The position numbers and the translations under genes were made by a program. The notes below the pieces were generated by a model. That model was not told the DNA's origin. It was given only the letters and a program-made list of their open reading frames with translations, and searched no databases. Source: Thalassobaculum fulvum (GTDB lineage: Bacteria > Pseudomonadota > Alphaproteobacteria > Thalassobaculales > Thalassobaculaceae). From it: DNA of 64,000 nt. Of this stretch, positions 8,377 to 17,867 are shown in pieces (positions within the stretch are counted from its first letter, which is position 1; each line of letters begins with the position of its first letter). The stretch is from contig NZ_BMZS01000004.1 of the NCBI RefSeq assembly GCF_014652915.1, forward strand, positions 248,001-312,000. The letters run 5' to 3'.

Positions 8377-9246
8377 CTAGACCGGACAGCCGCCGGCGCC
8401 GCCGAACGGGATTGCCGAGGAATGGTGCTGGAGGATCGCCCCGACCGTCCCGGCGCCGTCGCGCGTCACCACGTAGGTGAACCGGGCCGGGGTCGTGACC
8501 GGGCCCCGCGACGGGTCGGTATAGCGGAACTCGTACAGCCCGCTGGCGACCGCCGGGTCGGTGCCTTCGACCGACAGGGTCGAGCCGAACTGCACGCTGG
8601 CCGACTGGGCGATCATCAGGTTCTCGAAGTAGCTCCGCATCGCCGCACGGCCGCGTCGCGGCTCCGGGGTGGCCGTCGCCAGCAGCAGCCCGTTCGGCGC
8701 GTAGAGCGCCAGCACGCCGGCCACGTCGCCGGCATTGAACGCCGCCGCCCAGGCCGCGAGCGTGGCCTGGACCGGCGCCTGGATCTGGCCGCCGGCCGGC
8801 AGCGGGACGGCCGGCTCCGCGACCGTCTCGGGACCGGGCAGCGGAATCCGGTTGAACCATCGCCGGCTGCGCAGCAGCAGCCCCGACGGCCGGGCCGAAA
8901 GGCCCCGCCGGAGCATCAGGTCCTTGACCCGGCTTTCGGCCTGGCCGGCCCCGACCCGGCCACGCGCCCGCGACCGGAACAGCTCGGCGGCCGACAGGAA
9001 CGCGGCACGCGATACCCGTCCGGACCGGTCGACCCGCGACTGCAGGTAGTCGGCGACCGAGTCCTCAACCGCGCTCTCGAGCACGAGGCTGTCGGCCGCC
9101 GCCGCATCGAAGACGGCGCCGCGGGCCCGCTCGTAGTCGAGACCGTAGCCGGCGGTGCCGATCCGCAGCAGAGCCCGCTCCTGGGCCCGGCTCACGTAGC
9201 CGCCGGTCCCGGCGTAGGCAAGGATCTGGTCCCGAAAGCTCGCCAT
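8377..9246 (-). CDS. Two-domain protein: RSRRWFN-type domain plus NTF2-like domain
   Basis: A 289-aa protein without a signal peptide. Residues 1-136 align with the protein at 5517-6026 and end in LLRSRRWFNRI. After a short linker, residues about 160-280 form an NTF2/SnoaL-like domain (APVQATLAAWAAAFNAGDV, LYAPNGLLL, RRGRAAMRSYF, then beta strands). NTF2-like folds bind small hydrophobic ligands or act in assembly. No catalytic set can be assigned. It is the last gene of a minus-strand operon with the ABC transporter, 28 bp downstream of it. SD GGAGG before the ATG is good. Confidence 0.7.
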   Translation of the reverse strand: MASFRDQILAYAGTGGYVSRAQERALLRIGTAGYGLDYERARGAVFDAAAADSLVLESAVEDSVADYLQSRVDRSGRVSRAAFLSAAELFRSRARGRVGAGQAESRVKDLMLRRGLSARPSGLLLRSRRWFNRIPLPGPETVAEPAVPLPAGGQIQAPVQATLAAWAAAFNAGDVAGVLALYAPNGLLLATATPEPRRGRAAMRSYFENLMIAQSASVQFGSTLSVEGTDPAVASGLYEFRYTDPSRGPVTTPARFTYVVTRDGAGTVGAILQHHSSAIPFGGAGGCPV

Positions 9247-9274
9247 GCGTTCCTCCCGCCCCCGGGCCGTCGCC

Positions 9275-10867
9275 TCAGAACGTGGTTTCCAGCCGTGCCG
9301 ACACGTACTTGAACTCGATCAGCGTCAGAACCGACTGCCAGATCAGGATATAGGATAGCCCCCAGATCAGCGCCTGGGCGATCGACTGGTTGATGTCGAC
9401 CACCGTCGACTTGGCCCGATAGCCGAAATACAGGGCGATCCCGGCGGCGCCGACGATCGAGGGGACTGCCTTGGCCGCGATCCAGTCGGTCCCGTCCATC
9501 AGCAGTTGCCCCGGTGGCCACAGGCGCTGGAAGTACTGGTCGCGCCACATGTAGGTGGAATCGTCCGGGAAGATGTACGCCCAGGTCGCCATCGCCACCC
9601 AGCCGGTCAGGCACTCCGACATCAGGACCAGGACGATCGAGGCGACCGCCGAGGCGACCAGGATGGTGCCGGTCAGGTAGACGTCGTGCGGAACGTTCAG
9701 GTTCCGCATCGCCTTGATCTGGTCGGAGTAGACCTTGTGGCCGATGTCGGCGCCGATCAGTGCGGCGTTGCGGGTCCCGATCAGCACCGCCGTGGTCAGC
9801 GGCGCCAGCACCCGCAGCTCGGCGAACGCGACACCGGCCAGCGCATCGGAATGGATGATCGGCAGCAGCAGGTCGCGGAACGGCAGGTACTGGAAGATGA
9901 ACCAGGTGGTGACGAACCCGACGATGACGCTGCCGAGCCCGACGAACAGCAGGGCCGACGGCGAGAAGCACAGTTCCCACAGGTAGCCGGCCAGGAAGCG
10001 CATCGTCCAGTCCAGGCGCCAGGCGGCCGAGGCCCGCATCGGGCCGGCGGACACCGCGACCTTCGCCGTCACCCGGTCCGGGGCGACCGGCCGATCGGCC
10101 TCCGCGACCGGCTCGCCGTGGGCCGCCTCGATCGCTTCCAGCTCCTGCTCGAGGCGATGGGCGTCGGCCGGCAGTTCGACCAGGGCGTGGCTGCGCGGAT
10201 CGAGCATCAGGACCCGGTCGGCGACGTCGATCAGGTGACGGTAATGGTGGGCGATGATCACCACCGGCACGCCGACATCGCGGCTGAGCGACCGGATCAG
10301 CCCGGCCAGCCGCTTCGATGCCGATACGTCGAGGCCCGAGTTCGGCTCGTCCAGGAACAGCACCGGGTGGTTGCCGAGCAGGGTCCGCGCGATCGCCACC
10401 CGCTGCTGCTGGCCGCCGCTGCAGGAATTCACCGGCACCGAACGGTCGACGTCCTTCAGCAGCCCGTCGATCGCCGACACCAGCGCCGGCCCGACCAGCT
10501 CGTTGTGTTCGGCGGCGATCGCCAAGTTCTGGCCGACGGTCAGTTCGTCGAACAGGGCGAAGTTCTGGAACACCACGCCGCCGAGCGTCACCCGTTCGCT
10601 CGCCAGGTCGACCCGGGAACCGCCGTAGGTGACGTGGCCGGCGATCCGCCACCCCTCGTCGGCCGCGGAGATCGCCCCCGACAGCAGGTTGACCAGCGTC
10701 GACTTGCCCGACCCGCTGGGGCCGGCCAGGATCACCACCTCCCCGGCCGCCAGCGCGAAATCGGCCTGGTGCAGGAGCACCCGCCCGTGCGGCTGAGCAA
10801 TGGTCAGCTTCTCGACCGCGACGACCGGCGTGCCGGCCGGCGGGCGTCCCGCCTTGGATTGGCTCAT
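9275..10867 (-). CDS. ABC transporter with ATPase fused to MlaE-like permease
   Basis: A 530-aa protein. Residues 15-245 are a complete ABC ATPase: Walker A GPSGSGKST (49-57), Q-loop Q100, signature CSGGQQQR (148-155), Walker B VLFLDEP (168-174) and H206 in the switch loop. Residues about 280-530 are membrane-embedded. The segment 343-420 (FAELRVLAPLTTAVLIGTRN, then GADIGHKVYSDQIKAM and a hydrophobic run) matches the MlaE/YrbE permease core, which in MlaE reads approximately RELGP..TA...AGR followed by AE(L/I)G. MlaFE complexes move phospholipids between membranes. MlaF and MlaE are normally separate chains, so the fusion is unusual. Its start overlaps the upstream gene stop (ATGA). Confidence 0.8.
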   Translation of the reverse strand: MSQSKAGRPPAGTPVVAVEKLTIAQPHGRVLLHQADFALAAGEVVILAGPSGSGKSTLVNLLSGAISAADEGWRIAGHVTYGGSRVDLASERVTLGGVVFQNFALFDELTVGQNLAIAAEHNELVGPALVSAIDGLLKDVDRSVPVNSCSGGQQQRVAIARTLLGNHPVLFLDEPNSGLDVSASKRLAGLIRSLSRDVGVPVVIIAHHYRHLIDVADRVLMLDPRSHALVELPADAHRLEQELEAIEAAHGEPVAEADRPVAPDRVTAKVAVSAGPMRASAAWRLDWTMRFLAGYLWELCFSPSALLFVGLGSVIVGFVTTWFIFQYLPFRDLLLPIIHSDALAGVAFAELRVLAPLTTAVLIGTRNAALIGADIGHKVYSDQIKAMRNLNVPHDVYLTGTILVASAVASIVLVLMSECLTGWVAMATWAYIFPDDSTYMWRDQYFQRLWPPGQLLMDGTDWIAAKAVPSIVGAAGIALYFGYRAKSTVVDINQSIAQALIWGLSYILIWQSVLTLIEFKYVSARLETTF

Positions 10868-11970
10868 GAGCGGCTCTCGACCAGGGGTTCGTAGCGCGAC
10901 AGCTCCCGGGCGGCGGGAGAGCCGTCCTTGACGACCAGCGCGACCAGGCGTCGCCGGTTCAGCAGGATATAGCGGATGACCCGGACCGCCAGGGTGTCGG
11001 GATGGCCGTTGCCGCGCTCGACGATCCGCGAGAACACCTGCATCGACATCGCCGACAGCTCGGTCTCGAGGGTACGCAGTTCACGCGAGAAGCGGGGATC
11101 GCGCAGCATCCGCTCGACCAGCGGCTCGAGCCGCGGGTCGGCCGTCAGCGTGTCGAAGAACGCATCCACCATCAGCGCCCCGACCCGCCACGACCGCTCG
11201 TCCTCGGCGATGTCGAACAGGTGCCGCATCATCAGCCGCTGCACCTTCGGATCGATCATGATCTCGGCCGCCGCCCGTTCGAGCGGCCGGGTGTCGAGCT
11301 TGCCCTCGACCACCAGGTCGTGCATCGCCTCCCAGCTCGGCAGCACCATCTCGAACACCGCCGAGCGCAGCTTCGGCAGGGCGATCGGCAGCACCGCCGC
11401 CGCCAGGCGTTCGCCGTCGGCCTGGTTGAACATGTCGCTGACGGTGCGGTTGATCAGCTGCATCTTGGGGTCGCGCCACATGCTCACGTAGGCGTCCTCG
11501 ATGATGCGCTGCAGCGGCTCGCGATAGTCTGTCACGAAGGCCGGCTGCGCGACCATCGCGACGAACCGGTCGCGCATGAGGCTGACCAGACGCTCGCCGA
11601 CCCGGGCGATCTCGTCCTTCGAGGCCGCCGGCACCAGCGCCCACAGCGCCTTGACGTCGGTCTCCAGCAGGACCACCCGGGAGTCGTCGTAGGATACCGC
11701 TTCCACGTCCGGGAACAGCCGCATCTCGACCCGCCGGTCGTCCAGCAGGACCACCCGACCGACCGGCACCGCGGTCCCGTCCGCCGACAGCCGATAGGCC
11801 GGGTAGCTGCCGGGAGTGTCGATTCCGACAGTCCAGTCGGGCCGTTCGAACACCCGGGCATCGGCGGTGTCCAGGAACGGCGAGCCCCGGAACCCCCAGA
11901 TCCCGAGCAAGCCCGAGATCGCGAGCACCGCGACCGCCAGGGCATAGGTGAAGGGCGTTCCCCTGCGCAC
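10864..11970 (-). CDS. Membrane-anchored periplasmic protein, possible divergent MCE-like partner
   Basis: A 368-aa protein starting at GTG 11970, with GGAG 9 nt upstream. The open frame extends further but overlaps the upstream gene. One N-terminal membrane helix (about 7-25) is followed by a beta-rich part with GTAVPVGRVVLL and YDDSRVVLLETD. This is distantly reminiscent of the V-x-V-G-x-V and D-S positions of MlaD/MCE domains. A long helical C-terminus of about 230 residues follows. The MCE resemblance is inference only. Overlap with the MlaFE-like gene and the N-in topology fit a substrate-handling partner of that transporter. Confidence 0.65.
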   Translation of the reverse strand: MRRGTPFTYALAVAVLAISGLLGIWGFRGSPFLDTADARVFERPDWTVGIDTPGSYPAYRLSADGTAVPVGRVVLLDDRRVEMRLFPDVEAVSYDDSRVVLLETDVKALWALVPAASKDEIARVGERLVSLMRDRFVAMVAQPAFVTDYREPLQRIIEDAYVSMWRDPKMQLINRTVSDMFNQADGERLAAAVLPIALPKLRSAVFEMVLPSWEAMHDLVVEGKLDTRPLERAAAEIMIDPKVQRLMMRHLFDIAEDERSWRVGALMVDAFFDTLTADPRLEPLVERMLRDPRFSRELRTLETELSAMSMQVFSRIVERGNGHPDTLAVRVIRYILLNRRRLVALVVKDGSPAARELSRYEPLVESRS

Positions 11971-11975
11971 GGCGG

Positions 11976-12401
11976 CTACTCCGCGCCGGTATCGTTCGGG
12001 GCCCCGGGGGCCGGCGGAGCCGCGGGATCCGGGCGACCGGGGGCCGACCGCATCTCCCGTTCCAGCACCTCGGCGAAGTGCTCGACGTCGCGCTGGTCGA
12101 AAAATCCGCACATGTGGACATTCTCCGCGAAGGCGTCGCGCCAGTAGTGGCCGGTCAGCGGCCGACTGCCGGCATAGTGCAGAACCAGCAACGGGGGCAA
12201 GAACATAGGCCGGTATATCTCGAATGCGCTGAGTTGTTCGAGCCGCACGACGGTCTCGGCCTCGGCGCGGAACGTGCCGAGCACCTCCGCCATCGCCGCG
12301 GCGACGCCGTCGCGGACCATGCGGATCCGGTCGCGGTACAGTTCCGTACGGCCGGCGAAGCCGCGCATCCGTGCGAGCACCGAACCTTCGTTCCCGGTCA
12401 T
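11976..12401 (-). CDS. Unknown soluble protein, first gene of the ABC operon
   Basis: A 141-aa protein from the ATG at 12401. The frame continues upstream into low-complexity Arg-rich sequence with no better start. No signal peptide. A helical N-terminus is followed by the aromatic-rich stretch YRPMFLPPLLVLHY and then HYWRDAFAENVHMCGFFDQRDVE, and a Pro/Ala-rich tail. No family recognised. It lies 5 bp upstream of the anchored protein gene, so it heads the operon 11976, 10864, 9275, 8377. Confidence 0.6.
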   Translation of the reverse strand: MTGNEGSVLARMRGFAGRTELYRDRIRMVRDGVAAAMAEVLGTFRAEAETVVRLEQLSAFEIYRPMFLPPLLVLHYAGSRPLTGHYWRDAFAENVHMCGFFDQRDVEHFAEVLEREMRSAPGRPDPAAPPAPGAPNDTGAE

Positions 12402-12541
12402 CGTCGAGCGGCCGCCTCCCGTCCGCCTCCCTGCCCGGCAGCGGCCAACGGCCGCAGCCACGGAGCGGCCGCATCCGGATTTGGCCGCGCGAGCGGCCAT
12501 GGTATAGTTTATTCGGGGATCACGTCAGCGAGGGTGGAGCG

Positions 12542-12910
12542 GTGCAGCGCGTTCTCTGTTTGCTCATCGGACTGTTGATCGTATCTGCGCCCGGCCTGGC
12601 GGCGGCGCAGACAGATATTCCACCGCCGGTCGTACAGAGCCTGACCTCGCCCGAGACGCCGACTACCTACCGTCCATGGATCGGGGCCACGGCCGGCACC
12701 ACCATAGCGGTCATCGGCGTGAATGCCTGGACCGGCGGCGCCCTGCTCGCCCCGGCGCTCGGCCCGGCGCTGTCCGGCATTCTCGGCGGGTACTGGCTGG
12801 GGATGTCGGCGCTCACCCCGTTGAGCGCGCAGGGCGTGTTCCAGACCACGTCCCTGATCGCCGTCGGTGTCGCCGGCGGGGTGTTCGGGCACTGGCTGGG
12901 CAGCCGCTGA
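12542..12910 (+). CDS. Small exported glycine-rich two-helix protein
   Basis: A 122-aa protein from GTG 12542, with AGGG about 7 nt upstream. The frame upstream of this codon overlaps the divergent gene and lacks a signal peptide. The GTG start gives an ideal signal peptide ending at AAAQ-TD. The mature protein has two glycine-rich hydrophobic hairpins and ends in GGVFGHWLGSR. It resembles the small exported proteins at 6103, 13041 and 13475 in size and pattern. Function unknown. Confidence 0.65.
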   Translation: MQRVLCLLIGLLIVSAPGLAAAQTDIPPPVVQSLTSPETPTTYRPWIGATAGTTIAVIGVNAWTGGALLAPALGPALSGILGGYWLGMSALTPLSAQGVFQTTSLIAVGVAGGVFGHWLGSR

Positions 12911-13040
12911 GTTCTGCTGACGTATCCGCCAAGTGCGCCATAGACGTCGTGGACATCGACGCGCCGATAGGCGATGCTTCGTCTACGGTCCCGCAGGTAG
13001 GCGGGTCAGGAAAAATCTGGCCGACGGGGAGTATTCCACG

Positions 13041-13376
13041 ATGATGAAGTCACTCGTTACATTGAGTCGCGCGCTGGTGATCGTGGCGGCTCTCGCAGTT
13101 GTCCCGGCAGCAGCCAAGGCACAGAGCTCGGGTTTCTCCGGCTCGTCGGCTGCCAGCAGCTTCGATGCCTATCGTGCCCTGGCGATCACCGCTGGCGTGA
13201 TCGGTGGCGCGGTGGTGGCGACCATCGTCACCGATGGCCTCATCCTCCCGGTCCTGGCGGCTGGCGGCCGCGGCGGCATCTCCGGAGTCGCGGATCAGTT
13301 GATCAGCACCGGCGGCACCGTGTTCGGTGCGGTGGCCGGCGGCCTGTATGCCGACGACTGGTACGGCAAGCAGTAA
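13041..13376 (+). CDS. Small exported glycine-rich two-helix protein
   Basis: A 111-aa protein. The signal peptide ends near AKAQS, then a Ser-rich linker leads to two glycine-rich hydrophobic segments (around 43-63 and 80-104), ending GGLYADDWYGKQ. GGGGAG lies 9 nt before the first of two adjacent ATGs. It is about 130 bp downstream of its paralogue at 12542 and is followed by a strong terminator, so it may have its own promoter. Its glycine spacing suggests oligomerising transmembrane helices (glycine zippers). Confidence 0.7.
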   Translation: MMKSLVTLSRALVIVAALAVVPAAAKAQSSGFSGSSAASSFDAYRALAITAGVIGGAVVATIVTDGLILPVLAAGGRGGISGVADQLISTGGTVFGAVAGGLYADDWYGKQ

Positions 13377-13399
13377 CGGCGAAGCGCTCGCTCGTCCGC

Positions 13400-13427
13400 A
13401 AAAGGCCCGGCATCAGCCGGGCCTTTT
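13400..13427. terminator. Bidirectional Rho-independent terminator
   Basis: A perfect 12-bp inverted repeat (AAAAGGCCCGGC / GCCGGGCCTTTT) has a 4-nt ATCA loop and a T-run on either strand. It lies between the convergent genes ending at 13376 (+) and 13475 (-) and should serve both. Confidence 0.9.
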
Positions 13428-13474
13428 CGATTCCGCGAGGCGTGTCGATCCGGAACGGTCGCCGTCGCGCCGCG

Positions 13475-13807
13475 TCAGTTGAGCTCGCCCGGTTCCGCCG
13501 GTTTGAAGTAGTACGAGCTGTAGACCCACATCGTGATCACGCCGCCCGCGAACGCCGCGGCGATCGCCGTGGTCGTCACCGGCATCGTCGCGTAGAGGTA
13601 ACCGGCACCGGCGCCGAGCGCCGCATAGACGAGACGGGCCGCGAGATCCACCGACGAGATCGGGCGACGGCCGCAGTCGCATTCGGCCGGCGGCTGCTGG
13701 GCCTGGGCCAGCACAACGTGCGCGCCGGTGATCGTGCTTCCCGCAGACGCCGGCGATGAACCGAGCAGCAGCCCGACCGCCAGGACCATCATCGCCAATG
13801 CGCGCAT
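13475..13807 (-). CDS. Small exported two-helix protein with CxC motif
   Basis: A 110-aa protein from the ATG at 13807, which has a perfect AGGAGG about 6 nt upstream. A signal peptide ends near ASAGS. A short periplasmic stretch contains CDCG, followed by two hydrophobic segments (AALGAGAGYLYATM and AIAAAFAGGVITMWVYSSYYF) and a short charged tail. It is similar in size and layout to the other small exported proteins of this locus, with a Cys pair in addition. Function unknown. Confidence 0.7.
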   Translation of the reverse strand: MRALAMMVLAVGLLLGSSPASAGSTITGAHVVLAQAQQPPAECDCGRRPISSVDLAARLVYAALGAGAGYLYATMPVTTTAIAAAFAGGVITMWVYSSYYFKPAEPGELN

Positions 13808-13839
13808 ACCCGTCCTCCTATCGTTGCGGCCCTGCAAGG

Positions 13840-14214
13840 TTAGCGCCCCGTCGCACCGAAATCGACCTCGACCGTGGCGTGCCCCACCCCGAACCGCTCA
13901 AGCAACCGACTCTTGACCGCCGCGACCACCAGCGTGGCGTCCGCTCCTTCCGTCAGTCGGACGTTCAGGGTAATCATGGGCCCTTCCAGGCTGATCGACC
14001 AAGCATGAATGTGGAGGGCGTCGCCAACCCCTTCGACCGCCTCGACGAGGTCCGCCCGGACTGCGTCGGGGTCCAGGCTCGCCGGCGCGCCCTCGAGCGG
14101 GATATGAAGCGAGTCCCGGGCGACCAACCGGCCGCTGCGCAGCACCAGGAGAGACACGCGGACCGACAGGCCGGGGTCGATCGGCAGCCACCGGGCTTTC
14201 ACAGGAAATGGCAA
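13840..14214 (-). pseudogene. Orphan C-terminal part of a cation diffusion facilitator (CDF) transporter
   Basis: A 124-aa frame. Residues 9-42 look like the last membrane helix of CDF proteins (WLPIDPGLS, then LVLRSGRLVARDSLHIPLEG). Residues 45-120 look like the cytoplasmic CDF dimerisation domain (AVRADLVEAVEGVGDALHIHAW, a beta strand, then ERFGVGHATVEVDF). The five preceding helices with the metal site are absent, and the next gene occupies the space they would need. It is either a decayed remnant or a free-standing metal-sensing domain. The frame is intact, and the helix carries Arg residues that a real membrane segment would avoid. Confidence 0.65.
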
Positions 14215-14272
14215 CCCGCCCCCGTGCGCGTCCGCCCTCGGTCGACGCGCGACAGTTCTCCTGGCAGAAAAT

Positions 14273-14297
14273 GGAACATAGTTCCGGCTAGAGGAAC
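14273..14297 (+). promoter_or_regulatory. Putative operator upstream of the beta-oxidation operon
   Basis: The perfect palindrome GGAAC-ATA-GTTCC (14273-14285) is followed after 7 nt by a third GGAAC half-site (14293-14297). It lies about 90-115 nt before the first gene of the operon. Short palindromes of this kind are typical TetR-family operators, which often control acyl-CoA catabolism. No regulator gene is adjacent. Confidence 0.35.
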
Positions 14298-14388
14298 GAA
14301 CTCGATTGGCGCCCGGCTCGGAGTCCTGCTATCGAGTATGTCCGCGGTCCGCCAAGAAGACCGCCCGAGCTTCGTCCAGGGAGGACGC

Positions 14389-16488
<2,100 letters not shown>

Positions 16489-16522
16489 TTATTTCAAACT
16501 TCTATGGCGAGGAGTTACATCA

Positions 16523-17704
16523 ATGCGTGAAGCGGTGATCGTCTCGACGGCACGCACGCCGATCGGCAAGGCCTTCCGCGGCGCCTTCAACAACACCCAC
16601 GGCGCCACCATGGCCGGGCACGCCATCGAGCATGCGGTCAAGCGCTCGGGCCTCGACCCGGCGGAGATCGAGGACGTGATCCTCGGCTGCGGCTTCCCGG
16701 AGGGCGCCACCGGCCACAACATCGGCCGCATCGCCGCGGTCCGCGCCGGCCTGCCGATCACCACTGCCGGCACCACGGTCAACCGGTTCTGCTCGTCCGG
16801 CCTGCAGTCGATCAGCATGGCCGCCCAGCGCATCCTGATCGACGGCGTGCCGGCCATGGTCGCCGGCGGTGTGGAGTCGATCAGCCTGACCCAGGCCAAC
16901 GTCAACACCACCTACCGGATGGAACCGAAGCTCGCCGAGACCAAGCCCGAGATCTGGATGAGCATGATCGAGACCGCCGACACGGTGGCCGGTCGCTACG
17001 GCGTCTCGCGCGAAGCCCAGGACGAGTACGCGCTGCAGAGCCAGATGCGCACCGCCGCCGCCCAGCAGGCCGGCTATTTCGACGACGAGATCGTGCCCCT
17101 GCCCTCGGTCATGCTGGTCAAGGACAAGGAGACCGGCGCGGTCAGCGAGAAGCCGGTCACCCTGGACAAGGACGAGGGCAACCGGCCGTCGACCACGCTG
17201 GAGGGCCTGGCCTCGCTGCAGCCGGTGCGCGCGCCCGACCAGTGGATCACCGCCGGCAACGCCAGCCAGCTCTCCGACGGCGCCTCGGCCTGCGTGGTCA
17301 TGGACTCCAAGCTGGCCGAGCAGCGCGGCATCGAGCCGATGGGCATCTATCGCGGCCTGGCGGTCGCCGGCTGCGAGCCCGACGAGATGGGTATCGGCCC
17401 GGTGTTCGCGGTGCCGCGCCTGCTTGAGCGCAACGGCCTGAAGATGGACGACATCGGCCTGTGGGAACTGAACGAGGCGTTCGCGGTGCAGGTGCTGTAC
17501 TGCCGCGACAAGCTCGGCATCCCGAACGACCTCCTGAACGTCAACGGCGGCTCGATCTCGATCGGCCACCCCTACGGCATGAGTGGCGCCCGCATGGTCG
17601 GGCACGCCCTGATCGAGGGCAAGCGCCGGGGTGCCAAGTACGTGGTTACCACCATGTGCGTCGGCGGCGGCCAGGGCGTCGCCGGCCTGTTCGAGGTGGT
17701 GTGA
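16523..17704 (+). CDS. Acetyl-CoA acyltransferase (thiolase, PimB/FadA-like)
   Basis: A 393-aa protein of standard thiolase length. The nucleophilic Cys is C90 in NRFCSSGLQ. The NEAFAVQ motif, H349 in [10 protein letters not shown] and the second catalytic Cys C379 in CVGGGQG are all present. It cleaves 3-ketoacyl-CoA with CoA at the end of the beta-oxidation cycle. It lies 34 bp behind the hydratase/dehydrogenase gene, consistent with one transcript. A palindromic element follows its stop by 14 nt. Confidence 0.93.
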   Translation: MREAVIVSTARTPIGKAFRGAFNNTHGATMAGHAIEHAVKRSGLDPAEIEDVILGCGFPEGATGHNIGRIAAVRAGLPITTAGTTVNRFCSSGLQSISMAAQRILIDGVPAMVAGGVESISLTQANVNTTYRMEPKLAETKPEIWMSMIETADTVAGRYGVSREAQDEYALQSQMRTAAAQQAGYFDDEIVPLPSVMLVKDKETGAVSEKPVTLDKDEGNRPSTTLEGLASLQPVRAPDQWITAGNASQLSDGASACVVMDSKLAEQRGIEPMGIYRGLAVAGCEPDEMGIGPVFAVPRLLERNGLKMDDIGLWELNEAFAVQVLYCRDKLGIPNDLLNVNGGSISIGHPYGMSGARMVGHALIEGKRRGAKYVVTTMCVGGGQGVAGLFEVV

Positions 17705-17718
17705 GCGGCTGACGGCAT

Positions 17719-17840
17719 GGGTCCCGGCTCTCCGCGGCCTCCCCCGGACTTCGATCCGGGGCGGGATGAGGATCGGGGGAACAACACCCCCTCATCCCGG
17801 ACGGGGCGATCGCGACCGCGAACGGCCCGATCCGGGACCC
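17719..17840. repeat. Palindromic intergenic element, copy 1
   Basis: Outer arms GGGTCCCGG (17719-17727) and CCGGGACCC (17832-17840). Inner arms CGGGATGAG (17762-17770) and CTCATCCCG (17791-17799). It lies inside the operon between the thiolase and the acyl-CoA dehydrogenase and ends 27 nt before the next ATG, so it may shape differential expression or mRNA stability. Confidence 0.85.
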
Positions 17841-17867
17841 AGCAAGCGGGGAAAGGCAGGTAGAGTG

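Noticed and set aside
13840-14214. A complete cation transporter gene
   Set aside because: The first five helices are absent, and the space they would need is taken by the beta-oxidation gene.
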